Below are positions 14,729-22,872 of a stretch of DNA of 33,936 nt, piece by piece (positions within the stretch are counted from its first letter, which is position 1; the number at the start of each line of letters is the position of its first letter). The position numbers were made by a program, and so were the translations under genes. Origin of the DNA: Christensenellaceae bacterium (GTDB lineage Bacteria > Bacillota > Clostridia > Christensenellales > Aristaeellaceae); NCBI GenBank assembly GCA_020025205.1, contig JAHHSO010000023.1, positions 1-33,936 of the forward strand, written 5' to 3'. A model generated the notes under the pieces. The model had not been told where the DNA came from. It saw only the letters and a program-made list of their open reading frames with translations, and did not search any database.

Positions 14729-15280
14729 TTACTCGACTGTAATTTCTCCAGTCTCGCCCCCTTGTGCCGCCTTCAAAACAGCGCCATACAATTTTCTGGC
14801 TTCGTCGGAGGTCGTTGTCGCTCCGCTTACACCCTCGATATCATCGGGGCTCTCCGCTTTTTTGATCTGTTCTGCAATTTCAGGTATCCACTGGCTGGGA
14901 TGCGGCTCCATGGGATATACTTCTTTTGTCAGCTCACTCTTCTTTTTACCGTCATTGAAAGCTTCAAAATCCACCTTTTCCGGCTTGCCGCCCTTAAATT
15001 CAACGGTAAGTGTCGTCTGCCATCCCTGTCCCTTATCTTTGGCATATGCTTCCGACATTCGAGCGGTATAGGTTCCATCCTTTGCGCCTGAAACAGGCGA
15101 AGTGCCTGTCTGCTGCGCATCTGGAGAAGTTGTTGGCTGAATGTCGGGAGAAAGTGTGAGCTGCGCGGACGGTGCCGTGCTGGGGCTGGTAGTGGGCGTG
15201 ACAGAGGATGTCTGTGCGCTGCACGCAAAGAGCATCGGTGCAAGCAGCAGGCATACAAGCGCGAAAACAATTCGTTTCAT
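14729..15280 (-). CDS. FMN-binding domain lipoprotein
   Basis: A 183-residue exported lipoprotein. The signal peptide ends in MLFACSAQ, with Cys20 as the lipid-modified residue. A low-complexity Ser/Thr/Pro linker follows (about 23-65), then a single FMN-binding domain of the NqrC/RnfG/PplA type at about 68-180. It includes GTYTAR at the start, a central beta strand LTVEFKGGKPEKVDFEAF, and SGATTTSDEARKLYGAVL near the end. In this family the second Thr of S-G-A-T is the covalent FMN attachment site, loaded by an ApbE flavin transferase. Related proteins take part in extracellular electron transfer or in flavin-linked reduction at the cell surface. No ApbE or Rnf gene is near, so the partner is unknown. 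It starts at ATG behind AAAGGAA. Confidence 0.88.
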   Translation of the reverse strand: MKRIVFALVCLLLAPMLFACSAQTSSVTPTTSPSTAPSAQLTLSPDIQPTTSPDAQQTGTSPVSGAKDGTYTARMSEAYAKDKGQGWQTTLTVEFKGGKPEKVDFEAFNDGKKKSELTKEVYPMEPHPSQWIPEIAEQIKKAESPDDIEGVSGATTTSDEARKLYGAVLKAAQGGETGEITVE

Positions 15281-15399
15281 GACGGGTGTTCCTTTCTTTA
15301 AATTTGAAATCAGCCTTTTTATATGCAGAAATGCGCTGTTTTATACTTCTGCCTGCGCCACGCTTTCTGCATGTTTGCTGTGCGCATGTTTCAACATTT

Positions 15400-15429
15400 A
15401 TTTTACACGTTTATGTTCATATTTTACAA
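15400..15429 (-). promoter_or_regulatory. candidate promoter of the FMN-binding lipoprotein gene
   Basis: On the minus strand TTGTAA (15424-15429) and TAAAAT (15400-15405) are separated by 18 bases, about 120 bases before the start codon. The region is AT-rich, so a chance match is possible. Confidence 0.4.
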
Positions 15430-15438
15430 TTTTATCTC

Positions 15439-15467
15439 TTGATTTCTCTTTACAATTGATCTATAAT
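15439..15467 (+). promoter_or_regulatory. promoter of the sugar ABC transporter operon
   Basis: TTGATT (15439-15444) and TATAAT (15462-15467) are separated by 17 bases. The start codon of the binding-protein gene lies about 118 bases downstream. The gap 15281-15585 holds this and the divergent candidate promoter; no other gene is seen in it. Confidence 0.65.
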
Positions 15468-15585
15468 TGATAAAAAAGCATAGATCCTCTGGCACTTTTC
15501 GCGCATGGGCTGTGCATGCTTTCTCTCGTATGTTTGAAGCCGGAATGCTTCGACCATAAATCCATTTTTGAAAGGGGTATCCTTC

Positions 15586-16851
15586 ATGAAGAAACTTGTT
15601 TCCCTTGTTCTGAGCCTGTGCCTCTGTCTTGCGCTGACCTCAGCGGCCTGCGCAGAAGGCTCCGTGTACTATCTCAATTTTAAGCCTGAGCAGGACCCCC
15701 AGTGGCAGGAACTGGCCAAGACTTATACCGAACAAACCGGCGTTCCCGTGACCGTCGTCACCGCAGCTTCCGGTCAGTATGAAACAACGCTTATGTCCGA
15801 AATCGAAAAGAGCGATCCGCCTACCCTCTTCCAGGTCAATGGCCCCGTTGGTTTGGCCAATTGGAAGGATTACTGCTATGACCTCAAGGATTCCGAAATC
15901 TATAAGCACCTGACCTCTGATGCCTTCGCGCTGAAGGACGGCGAAAAGGTCAATGCTGTGGCGTATGTCATCGAGACTTACGGCCTCATCACCAACACGA
16001 AGCTGCTGGAAAAGGCCGGCTACACCCCCGCTGACATCACCAATTTCGAGAGCCTCAAAAAAGTTGCCGACGATCTTCAGGCCCGCAAGGACGAGCTTGG
16101 AATTGAAGGCGCGTTCACTTCTGCCGGCATGGACGGCTCCTCTGACTGGCGCTTTAAAACGCATCTGGCCAACATGCCCATCTACTACGAATATCAGCAG
16201 GACGGCATCGGCACAACCGAAGCCATCAAGGGCACCTTCCTTGACAACTATAAGGCGATCTGGGATCTGTATATCACCGATTCCACCTGCGACCCGGCAA
16301 TGCTGTCCTCCAAGACCGGCAATGATGCCGTGGCAGAATTTGTTGGCGAAAAAGCTGTATTCTATCAGAATGGCACCTGGGCATGGAATGACGTGAAAGA
16401 GCTTGGCGCCGAGAACCTGACCATGCTGCCCATTTTCATTGGCGCAGAAGGCGAAGAAAATCAGGGTCTGTGCACCGGCACTGAAAACTTCTGGTGCGTC
16501 AACAGCAACGCCGATCAGGAAGATATCGATGCAACGCTGGATTTCCTCGCGTGGGTCGTGACCTCCGATGAAGGCCGCAAGAGCATGTCTCAGGATATGG
16601 GCTTTGTCACTCCGTTTGACACCTTTACCGGTGAATACGAATCTGCCAATCCGCTGGTCAAGGTGGACACGCAGTACACCGCCGCAGGCAAACTGCCCGT
16701 AACCTGGAACTTCCCCTCCATCCCCTCTGAAGAGTGGAAGAACGGCGTTGGTTCCGCGCTGACCGCCTATGCTGCCGGCACCGGCGACTGGGAGGCTGTG
16801 AAAACTGCGTTCGTCGATGGTTGGGCAACCGAGTATCAGCTGAGCCACTAA
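15586..16851 (+). CDS. sugar ABC transporter substrate-binding protein (family 1)
   Basis: A 421-residue extracytoplasmic binding protein of the maltose/multiple-sugar family, the substrate receptor for the two permeases downstream. I start it at the ATG at 15586, which has AAAGGGG at 15571-15577; an upstream TTG at 15568 has no such site. The signal peptide is MKKLVSLVLSLCLCLALTSA followed by ACAEG. Cys22 sits in S-A-A-C, a poor lipobox, while A-C-A fits signal peptidase I, so anchoring is unclear. Family hallmarks are the TYTEQTGVPVTVVTA strand, PPTLFQVNGPVGLANW, AVAYVIETYGLITNTKLLEKAGY and the C-terminal EEWKNGVGSALTAYAAGTGDWEAVKTAFVDGW. The sugar cannot be told from sequence; no glycosidase or kinase gene is beside it. 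Confidence 0.92.
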   Translation: MKKLVSLVLSLCLCLALTSAACAEGSVYYLNFKPEQDPQWQELAKTYTEQTGVPVTVVTAASGQYETTLMSEIEKSDPPTLFQVNGPVGLANWKDYCYDLKDSEIYKHLTSDAFALKDGEKVNAVAYVIETYGLITNTKLLEKAGYTPADITNFESLKKVADDLQARKDELGIEGAFTSAGMDGSSDWRFKTHLANMPIYYEYQQDGIGTTEAIKGTFLDNYKAIWDLYITDSTCDPAMLSSKTGNDAVAEFVGEKAVFYQNGTWAWNDVKELGAENLTMLPIFIGAEGEENQGLCTGTENFWCVNSNADQEDIDATLDFLAWVVTSDEGRKSMSQDMGFVTPFDTFTGEYESANPLVKVDTQYTAAGKLPVTWNFPSIPSEEWKNGVGSALTAYAAGTGDWEAVKTAFVDGWATEYQLSH

Positions 16852-16870
16852 ACAGGACACACAGAGGCGG

Positions 16871-16890
16871 GCGGATCACCGTCCGCTTCT
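16871..16890 (+). terminator. intercistronic hairpin after the sugar-binding protein gene
   Basis: GCGGA (16871-16875) pairs with TCCGC (16882-16886), followed by a T/C-rich run, 20 bases after the stop codon. It is a short stem, likely a partial terminator that raises the binding protein over the permeases. Confidence 0.45.
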
Positions 16891-16985
16891 TTTCTCTCTT
16901 TTTCAAGCGGGCAGTCTGCAAAGGTGCGCAGACATCGGCGTTTCTTTGCAGCTTGCCCGTCTTTTTCCAAGGAGGCGACACCAGC

Positions 16986-17837
16986 ATGGAGAAAGCCATT
17001 AAACGTTATTGGCCGATTTTCCTCCTGCCGACACTGGCAGCATTCATCATCGGTTTCATCTGGCCGTTTTTGTGGGGCACATTTCTCTCCTTCCACAAGT
17101 TCACAACCATCAGCAAAACCACATTCGTTGGCTTTGCCAACTTCGCCAAGGTTTTTTCCGACAAGACGTTCACAGACGCCTTTTTCTTCACTGCAAAATT
17201 CACCATCGTATCCACCGTGCTCATCAATGTCATTGCTTTTGCCATCGCGCTGGCTTTGACGCGCGGCATCCGCGGCACTAACCTGTTCCGCACGGTGTTT
17301 TTCCTTCCCAACCTCATCGGCGGCATTGTCCTTGGATACATCTGGCAGATTCTGCTCAATGGCATTCTGTCCAATCTTGGCCGCCCGCTTTTGGCGCTGG
17401 ATGCTCGCTACGGCTTCTGGGGGCTGATCATTTTGATGTGCTGGCAGCAGATCGGCTATATGATGATTATTTACATCGCCGGCCTGCAAAATGTGCCGGG
17501 CGACTTGCTGGAAGCCGCCTCCATCGACGGCGCAACGGGTATGCAGACGCTCTTCAAAATCAAGCTTCCCATGGTCATGCCCTCCATCACAATCTGTACC
17601 TTCCTGACGCTGACCAACTCTTTCAAGCTCTTTGACCAAAACCTGTCTTTGACCAACGGCGAGCCCGGCAAGGCCAGCCAGATGCTCGCCCTCAATATCT
17701 ATGACACGTTCTATGCGCGCAGCGGCGCCCAATGGAAGGGCATCGGTCAGGCCAAGGCCGTCGTCTTCTTCCTGTTGGTTGTCTTCATCGCGCTCATTCA
17801 GCTTTACTTCACCCGCAGGAAGGAAGTGCAGCAGTGA
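16986..17837 (+). CDS. sugar ABC transporter permease (MalF/UgpA type)
   Basis: A 283-residue inner-membrane permease with six predicted spans, one half of the sugar channel. The ATG at 16986 has AAGGAGG at 16969-16975; longer frames upstream run through the intergenic hairpin and are not credible. The N-terminus KRYWPIFLLPTLAAFIIGFIWPF is the usual first span of UgpA-like permeases. The EAA loop is GDLLEAASIDGATGMQTLFKIKLPMVMP (about 175-202), which docks to the ATPase. The protein ends with a span (VVFFLLVVFIALIQLYF) and a basic tail. Its stop overlaps the start of the next permease (ATGA-type overlap at 17837), showing coupled translation. Confidence 0.93.
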   Translation: MEKAIKRYWPIFLLPTLAAFIIGFIWPFLWGTFLSFHKFTTISKTTFVGFANFAKVFSDKTFTDAFFFTAKFTIVSTVLINVIAFAIALALTRGIRGTNLFRTVFFLPNLIGGIVLGYIWQILLNGILSNLGRPLLALDARYGFWGLIILMCWQQIGYMMIIYIAGLQNVPGDLLEAASIDGATGMQTLFKIKLPMVMPSITICTFLTLTNSFKLFDQNLSLTNGEPGKASQMLALNIYDTFYARSGAQWKGIGQAKAVVFFLLVVFIALIQLYFTRRKEVQQ

Positions 17838-18706
17838 TGAAAAAAACATATTATGACGGTTCTGTCTCCAACACGCGCCGGTTTATCAATGTTATTCTGA
17901 CTGTCGCACTCTTTCTTTTGTGCCTGGTCTGGCTGTATCCCGTCCTGTTGATTCTTTTAAACTCCTTCAAGGCTGAACTGTCCATCTCCACAAACACCGT
18001 ATTTGAGCTTCCCAACGCCGAATCTTTTGTCGGCCTGCAAAACTACGTCTACGGCATCACGCAGATGAACTTTCTGTCCTCCTTCGGCTATTCGTTCGTC
18101 ATCACGCTGACCTCTGTTGCGCTGATTCTGCTGTGCTGCTCCATGTGCGGCTGGTACATCACGCGTGTGCAGACTCAGGTTTCCAGGCTGATGTATCTGC
18201 TGTGCGTGTTCTCCATGATCGTCCCTTTCCAGATGGTCATGTTCACTCTTTCCAAAACAGCCGACACCCTTCGTCTGAATACACCGTTCAATATCTGCAT
18301 CATCTATCTTGGTTTCGGTGCAGGTCTGGCCGTGTTCATGTTCACAGGCTTCATGAAGAGCGTTCCCATCGCCATTGAAGAAGCCGCCATGATCGATGGA
18401 TGCAATCCCCTTCAGATTTTCTTCAAAGTCGTCTTTCCAATTCTGAAGCCCACCATGATCTCCACCGCGATCCTTGAAACCATGTGGGTCTGGAATGACT
18501 ATCTGCTGCCCACGCTGGTTCTGGATATCAAGAAATACAGAACAATCCCCATGGCCATTCAGTATTTCCGCGGCAGCTATGGACGCGTAGAAATGGGGCC
18601 GATGATGGCATGCATCATGATTACAGTTCTGCCGATTATCCTTCTCTATCTCGCCAGCCAAAAGTATATCATCGACGGCGTCATCGCGGGCGCAGTCAAG
18701 GGCTGA
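17837..18706 (+). CDS. sugar ABC transporter permease (MalG/UgpE type)
   Basis: A 289-residue inner-membrane permease, the second half of the channel. I start it at the ATG at 17837, which overlaps the preceding stop codon and has AGGAAGGAAG just upstream. It has the typical span VILTVALFLLCLVWLYPVLLILLNSFK, the loop with LQNYVYGITQMNFLSSFGYSFVITL, and the EAA loop PIAIEEAAMIDGCNPLQIFFKVVFPILKP (about 178-206). The C-terminus SQKYIIDGVIAGAVKG is a hallmark of MalG/UgpE permeases. No ATPase gene follows, so the transporter probably uses a shared MsmK/UgpC-type ATPase encoded elsewhere. Confidence 0.94.
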   Translation: MKKTYYDGSVSNTRRFINVILTVALFLLCLVWLYPVLLILLNSFKAELSISTNTVFELPNAESFVGLQNYVYGITQMNFLSSFGYSFVITLTSVALILLCCSMCGWYITRVQTQVSRLMYLLCVFSMIVPFQMVMFTLSKTADTLRLNTPFNICIIYLGFGAGLAVFMFTGFMKSVPIAIEEAAMIDGCNPLQIFFKVVFPILKPTMISTAILETMWVWNDYLLPTLVLDIKKYRTIPMAIQYFRGSYGRVEMGPMMACIMITVLPIILLYLASQKYIIDGVIAGAVKG

Positions 18707-18795
18707 TATGCTGCATCATGCAGCAAAAACAGTTGTTCCAAAGACCCTCCGCTCCCCCAATCCTGCCCGATAACTTCCATCAGCCGTTATAAAAG

Positions 18796-18829
18796 AAATG
18801 GAGCGTGACAAATTCAACACGCTCCATTT
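18796..18829 (+). terminator. terminator of the sugar transporter operon
   Basis: A perfect 12-bp stem (AAATGGAGCGTG at 18796-18807 with its complement at 18818-18829) leads into TTTTAATTCT on the plus strand. A small hairpin (TGCTGCAT/ATGCAGCA) lies just after the permease stop at about 18710-18727. Confidence 0.85.
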
Positions 18830-18857
18830 TAATTCTATCTAAAATGACTTTCTGCTC

Positions 18858-18887
18858 CGACACGGCCTGACAGCCGTGTCGATTTTT
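18858..18887. terminator. second hairpin at the end of the alaX-like gene
   Basis: A perfect 9-bp stem (CGACACGGC at 18858-18866 with 18873-18881) has a 6-base loop and a T run on the plus-strand side. It lies just past the alaX-like stop codon. With the hairpin at 18796-18829 it isolates the two converging units. Confidence 0.65.
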
Positions 18888-20043
18888 ATATGCTTGAGGC
18901 TCCCGCCAAAGCAGCCCGGATTTCTTCCACCGTTCCGCTTTCCAAAATGCCCTGCGTCATATCCTTCGGGCCGCCGCCTTTGCCGCCAAACTGCCGGCAA
19001 AGCCCGCGCGTGATTTCGCGCACATCCTCCGTCTCCGAAGACAATGCAAAGCTCCATCCCTTTTCGCGCGGCACAAGCGCCATGCCCAGCTTCACCCCTT
19101 TGCACAGGCTGCCCGCCGCCTTGCGCGTCTGCGAAACAGGCAAAGCATCACACGCCACAACACGGACAGCCTGCCCCTGTTCTTTTTCCGCAAGCAGTTC
19201 AAACAGGCGCATTCCCAATGCATCATGCTCAAAGCGAAGCCTGTCGCGTTCTGCAATCAGGTGTTCCACTGCATCGCCCACATCGTGCTGCTTGGCCGAA
19301 AGCGCCAACCCGGCGCGGCGAACCTGTTCCATCAGCAGATTTTCTTCCTGCATAGCTCGGCGGCCGCAAAGAATCGAAATGCGTACCCCGCCCTTATAAT
19401 TCTGCACGCCGAGCACCTTAATCTGTCCAACACTGCCTGTCCTTTCGACATGCGTTCCGCAGCAGGCGCAAGTATCCACGCCTTCGATATGGACAATGCG
19501 AACATCGCCTTCGATTTCCTTTTTGCTCCTGTACGCAATGGTTGGAAGCTCTTCCCGAGAGGGAACGGACACTTCAACAGGAACATTCTTCCAGACCACC
19601 TGGTTGGCCAGCTGCTCAATGCGGTAAACATCCTCTTGTGTCATCGGGCCATTAAAATCCATGGTGACGGTTTCAGAGCCGATATGAAAGCCCACATTGT
19701 CATAGCCAAAGTTCTGATGTACAAGGCCGGAGAAGATGTGTTCTCCGCTGTGCTGCTGCATCATGTCCAATCGCCGAACGGCATCCACCTGGCCTTCCAC
19801 CTGCGCGCCAACTTCCAGCGGCCCGTCTGTCCAATGCACAACTTCACCGCCAATGGTGTGCGCATCCAGAACATGAACGCCGCCCAGCATACCATGATCT
19901 GCACCCTGTCCTCCGCCTTCCGGAAAGAATGCCGTCCTATCCAGTGTCACAGAAAACTGGCCGTTTTTCTTTTCTTCGCAGGTGCGGACAACTGCCGTAA
20001 ACGTGAGCAGCGCCGCATCCTGATCGTACAGTCTGATCGTCAT
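18886..20043 (-). CDS. alanyl-tRNA editing protein, AlaX-L type with DHHA1 domain
   Basis: A 385-residue free-standing relative of the alanyl-tRNA synthetase editing domain. Such proteins hydrolyse Ser-tRNA(Ala) (or Gly-tRNA(Ala)) in trans. I start it at the ATG at 20041-20043 (MTIRLYDQD), behind AAAAAGGGGAA; longer frames lack a ribosome-binding site. The zinc ligands of the editing site are visible: H-x-x-x-H in MQQHSGEHIFSG (about 98-109) and C-x-x-x-H in CACCGTHVERTG (about 191-202). The middle (MEQVRRAGLALSAKQHDVGDAVEHL) is probably a coiled coil, and the C-terminal DHHA1 domain has QFGGKGGGPKDMTQGIL (about 350-366), the tRNA-elbow-binding glycine motif. It is monocistronic and divergent from the kinase-like gene. 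Confidence 0.9.
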   Translation of the reverse strand: MTIRLYDQDAALLTFTAVVRTCEEKKNGQFSVTLDRTAFFPEGGGQGADHGMLGGVHVLDAHTIGGEVVHWTDGPLEVGAQVEGQVDAVRRLDMMQQHSGEHIFSGLVHQNFGYDNVGFHIGSETVTMDFNGPMTQEDVYRIEQLANQVVWKNVPVEVSVPSREELPTIAYRSKKEIEGDVRIVHIEGVDTCACCGTHVERTGSVGQIKVLGVQNYKGGVRISILCGRRAMQEENLLMEQVRRAGLALSAKQHDVGDAVEHLIAERDRLRFEHDALGMRLFELLAEKEQGQAVRVVACDALPVSQTRKAAGSLCKGVKLGMALVPREKGWSFALSSETEDVREITRGLCRQFGGKGGGPKDMTQGILESGTVEEIRAALAGASSI

Positions 20044-20078
20044 TTCAGTTCCCCTTTTTTCAGCAGGCCGCGCCCGCC

Positions 20079-20098
20079 GTATACTTTTTCCAGTATAC
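20079..20098. promoter_or_regulatory. inverted repeat over the alaX-like -10 box
   Basis: GTATACT (20079-20085) and its complement (20092-20098) are separated by six bases. The right arm contains the -10 box of the alaX-like promoter and the left arm lies at the expected start-point. It could be an operator or a start-region hairpin in RNA. Confidence 0.4.
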
Positions 20099-20120
20099 CA
20101 CATTGTTTTGAAAATTGCCA
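20092..20120 (-). promoter_or_regulatory. promoter of the alaX-like gene
   Basis: On the minus strand TGGCAA (20115-20120) and TATACT (20092-20097) are separated by 17 bases, about 50 bases before the start codon. Confidence 0.55.
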
Positions 20121-20153
20121 CCGGGCACAGATTGCAAAATTCTGTCTAAACTG

Positions 20154-20182
20154 TAACAAATTGCGCTCAAATGTGCTATAAT
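20154..20182 (+). promoter_or_regulatory. promoter of the kinase-like/patatin operon
   Basis: An extended -10 (TGCTATAAT, with TATAAT at 20177-20182) lies about 40 bases before the start codon. The -35 is weak (TAACAA at 20154-20159). Confidence 0.55.
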
Positions 20183-20222
20183 ATGTCCAAGATTCATAAT
20201 CTGATTAAGGGAGGGCATCCAT

Positions 20223-20849
20223 ATGAAAAAACCTCTGATCATCACCATTGGGCGTGAATATGGAAGCGGCGGTCATCAGATCGGTGAAATCGTCGCCCAA
20301 AAACTAGGGATCATGTATTATGACAAGAAGCTCATCAACCTCGCCGCCGAAAGAAGCGGCCTGTCCAATGAGTTTATCGCCAATAATGAGCAGCGTGTGC
20401 AGGGCGGCATCATGCACACCCTCGCCGCCTCTGCGGCATACTCCGGCGGTTTCTTCTCCAATCAATATATGCCGCTGTCTGAGTCCATCTTTGTCGCGCA
20501 GGCGCAAGTTATCCGCGACATTGCCGCCAACGAAAGCGCTGTCATCGTCGGCCGCTGTGCGGACTATATTTTGGCCGAGCGCCCCAATACCATCAACGTT
20601 TTTATCTATGCGCCGCAGGATTTCCGTGTCAAACGCATCATGCAGCTTTATAATCTGGATGAGGCTGCAGCGCTCAAGAGCATTTCCACTTCCGACAAGG
20701 AACGCGGCAATCACTATTTCCGCTATACCGATCATAAGTGGGGAAAGGCGCAGAACTACGACATCTGCCTCAACTCTGCCCTGATGGGCATTGAAAAGAC
20801 GGCGCAGGTCCTGGTTGATATGGCCAGGCTGAAGGACGAGAGCTTATGA
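20223..20849 (+). CDS. cytidylate kinase-like family protein
   Basis: A 208-residue P-loop protein of the cytidylate-kinase-like family common in Clostridia, separate from the canonical Cmk. The nucleotide-binding loop is ITIGREYGSGGHQIG (about 7-21), where G-R-x-x-G-S-G-G replaces the classic P-loop. It then has YYDKKLINLAAERSGLS (about 36-52), IVGRCADYIL, and RVKRIMQLYNLDEAAALKSISTSDKERGNHYFRYT (about 130-164), which holds the lid arginines. CMP phosphorylation is plausible, but the true substrate of this subgroup is not known to me. GGGAGG is close upstream of the ATG. Its stop overlaps the patatin start by four bases, so both are made together. Confidence 0.85.
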   Translation: MKKPLIITIGREYGSGGHQIGEIVAQKLGIMYYDKKLINLAAERSGLSNEFIANNEQRVQGGIMHTLAASAAYSGGFFSNQYMPLSESIFVAQAQVIRDIAANESAVIVGRCADYILAERPNTINVFIYAPQDFRVKRIMQLYNLDEAAALKSISTSDKERGNHYFRYTDHKWGKAQNYDICLNSALMGIEKTAQVLVDMARLKDESL

Positions 20850-22138
20850 TTCGTCTTCTCCCTTCGGAAACGTCCCTTGTTCTGGGCGGCGGCGGCGCAA
20901 AAGGTGCCTATGAATTGGGCGCAATTGAAGCACTTGAATCCTTGGGCATTCGCGCGGGCAGTGTGTTCGGCACATCTGTCGGCGCGCTGAACGCCGCCAT
21001 GTATGCACAAAATACCCTTGATACGGCCGCCGAGCTTTGGGAAAACATCCGCCTGACCGATGTCATCAACGAAGAACGCCTGAACATTGCAGATGATGCC
21101 GAAAATATGTTCGATCATCCGGAAAAACTGCTTGAGTTTTTCTCTCGCAATGCACAGCTCAAAGGGCTGGATATTTCTCCTTTTGTCGATATCCTTAAAA
21201 AGACCATCGACGAAGCGGCTATTCGCGCAAGCAGCATCCGGATGGGGCTTGTCACGACGCGCTTTCCATCTCTTGCGATGGTGGAAAAGCATGTCAGCGA
21301 TATGGAACCGGGCTCCCTGTGCGACTGGCTTTTGGCAAGTTCTTCCTGCTTTCCACTCTTCCCGATGGCTCAAATCGGATCAGACCGCTACATCGATGGC
21401 GGCTACTGTGACAATACCCCGGTTGAAATGGCCATTCGTGCAGGTGCGCACCACATCATCGCCATAGATATCGGCAAGCATCGCTCCCACGCTCAGTATG
21501 ACAGGCGCCCCAACATCACCTATATCCGTACCTCTCAGCCTCTGGGGCAGATGCTCGGATTTGATCCTGCGCGTTCAGCCAGAAACCGGATCATCGGCTA
21601 CAACGATACGCTGCGTGCTTTCGGTCATATGCGCGGTGTTCATTACGCCTTTGACCCGGTAGACGCTCAATCGCTTTACAGCAGGGCGCAGGATTTCGTC
21701 ATCCGGTTGACTGCGCTGGAATCAAGCTACGCCGGCGCAAACGTGCTCACCCGCAAGGATGAAACGGCACCTCTTTTCTCCCTTCTGGAAGATGAACTGC
21801 CGCCAAACGCTGATGTGATTGACTATTTTCTGCACGCCTGTGAATTTTGCGCACAGATTGCGCAGATTGACCCTGCGCAAGTGCTCACCTTCGCCTCTCT
21901 CAGAGATGAACTTCATGCCCATCTGCCGCTTGATAAGGCAGAATCCATGATCAGTTCTCTTCTTGACGGGCGCATCGGTACGCTGTTCACCAAACCGCAG
22001 ATTGACAGGCGGCTTGTGATTTCCTGCCTGTATCACCTGCTCATGCATGAGGGGCTTTCTTCTCCTCTTGCGCTCCGCACGCTGACGGCATTCCCCAGGG
22101 AGCTGCTGTGTGCGCTGACCCTTCGGGACATCCTGTAA
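20846..22138 (+). CDS. patatin-like phospholipase
   Basis: A 430-residue serine acyl hydrolase of the patatin family, acting on phospholipids or other acyl esters. The oxyanion loop is LVLGGGGAKGAYELGAI (about 11-27). The nucleophile elbow is GTSVGALNA (about 42-50, G-x-S-x-G with catalytic Ser44), and the second catalytic residue is the Asp in DGGYCDNTP (about 181-189). There is no signal peptide or membrane span, so it acts in the cytosol or at the inner membrane face. After about residue 290 comes a helical region (HACEFCAQIAQIDPAQVLTF, then a Leu-rich end) that I cannot assign. The ATG lies in the ATGA overlap with the kinase-like gene. A joint role in lipid-head-group or CDP-linked metabolism is a guess. 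Confidence 0.88.
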   Translation: MIRLLPSETSLVLGGGGAKGAYELGAIEALESLGIRAGSVFGTSVGALNAAMYAQNTLDTAAELWENIRLTDVINEERLNIADDAENMFDHPEKLLEFFSRNAQLKGLDISPFVDILKKTIDEAAIRASSIRMGLVTTRFPSLAMVEKHVSDMEPGSLCDWLLASSSCFPLFPMAQIGSDRYIDGGYCDNTPVEMAIRAGAHHIIAIDIGKHRSHAQYDRRPNITYIRTSQPLGQMLGFDPARSARNRIIGYNDTLRAFGHMRGVHYAFDPVDAQSLYSRAQDFVIRLTALESSYAGANVLTRKDETAPLFSLLEDELPPNADVIDYFLHACEFCAQIAQIDPAQVLTFASLRDELHAHLPLDKAESMISSLLDGRIGTLFTKPQIDRRLVISCLYHLLMHEGLSSPLALRTLTAFPRELLCALTLRDIL

Positions 22139-22144
22139 CGCAAA

Positions 22145-22196
22145 AGAAAAAGGACTGTCAGCTTCCCGGAAAGGAAATTCTGACGGCCCTTTTTCT
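22145..22196. terminator. bidirectional terminator between the patatin and HAD genes
   Basis: A long stem (AGAAAAAGG at 22145-22153 with CCTTTTTCT at 22188-22196, plus inner GTCAG/CTGAC pairing) has A runs on one side and T runs on the other. It serves both converging genes. Confidence 0.8.
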
Positions 22197-22840
22197 CAGT
22201 CCAGTTCGTCAAAAGAGTCGATGAACACCGAACAGTTTTCCAAAATGGCTGCTCTGTCCCCTTCGTTTGTCGGATCCGTGATGCCGACAACGCCCAGCCC
22301 TGCCCGCTTCGCGCTCTTCATCGCATAAAGAGAATCTTCATACATCACGCATTCCTCTTTCTTGTGCCCAATGAGTCCGCACAGAGCATCGAAGAACGCC
22401 GGATCGCCTTTATCCAAGCCGATCATATCAATGCTGTAAATGAAGTCAAGCTCTGGCACAAGCCCCATGCGGTTAAGGGCAATCAACGCAAGCCTTGCAG
22501 GCGTCGCCGTAGCCACAACACACTTGATGCCGCGTGCCTTCAAGCGGTGCAGATAGTCCACAATGCCCGGCTTGAGCGGCACACCTGCCCTGTATACTGG
22601 CTCCATCAGGCGGCACGCTTCCAGACAGAGTTTTTCAAAATCTGCTTCTATACCGAAGTGCTCTTTAAAATACGAAACAACCATCATGCCAGACATGGAG
22701 AGCATTTCCGCTTCCTCTTCCGGCGTGGGCACAATGCCCCTTGCGCGCACAAATTCTGCATTGAGTTTGCGCCATTCCGTCATGGAATCAATCATTGTGC
22801 CATCCATGTCAAAGATGGCTGCTTTCATCGTTTCAAACAT
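22196..22840 (-). CDS. HAD-family hydrolase (beta-phosphoglucomutase-like)
   Basis: A 214-residue haloacid-dehalogenase phosphatase or mutase with a four-helix cap (subclass I). Motif I is AIFDMDGTMIDS (about 8-19, nucleophile Asp and acid/base Asp). Motif II is CVVATATPARLALIAL, motif III is the Lys in GLDKGDPAFF, and motif IV is VMYEDSLYAMKSAKRAGLGVVGI (the acidic pair ED). I start at the ATG at 22838-22840 (MFETMKAA): the promoter at 22873-22901 predicts a transcript start near 22866, so the in-frame ATG at 22867 would be upstream of or at the RNA end. The substrate is unknown; the cap suggests a small sugar phosphate or similar. Confidence 0.87.
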   Translation of the reverse strand: MFETMKAAIFDMDGTMIDSMTEWRKLNAEFVRARGIVPTPEEEAEMLSMSGMMVVSYFKEHFGIEADFEKLCLEACRLMEPVYRAGVPLKPGIVDYLHRLKARGIKCVVATATPARLALIALNRMGLVPELDFIYSIDMIGLDKGDPAFFDALCGLIGHKKEECVMYEDSLYAMKSAKRAGLGVVGITDPTNEGDRAAILENCSVFIDSFDELD

Positions 22841-22872
22841 GCTGTTCCCACCCATTTTCAAATTCAAATTCC

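Noticed and set aside
15640..16860. Open frame of 406 codons antisense to the sugar-binding protein gene
   Set aside because: Shadow of the clear binding-protein gene; no ribosome-binding site.
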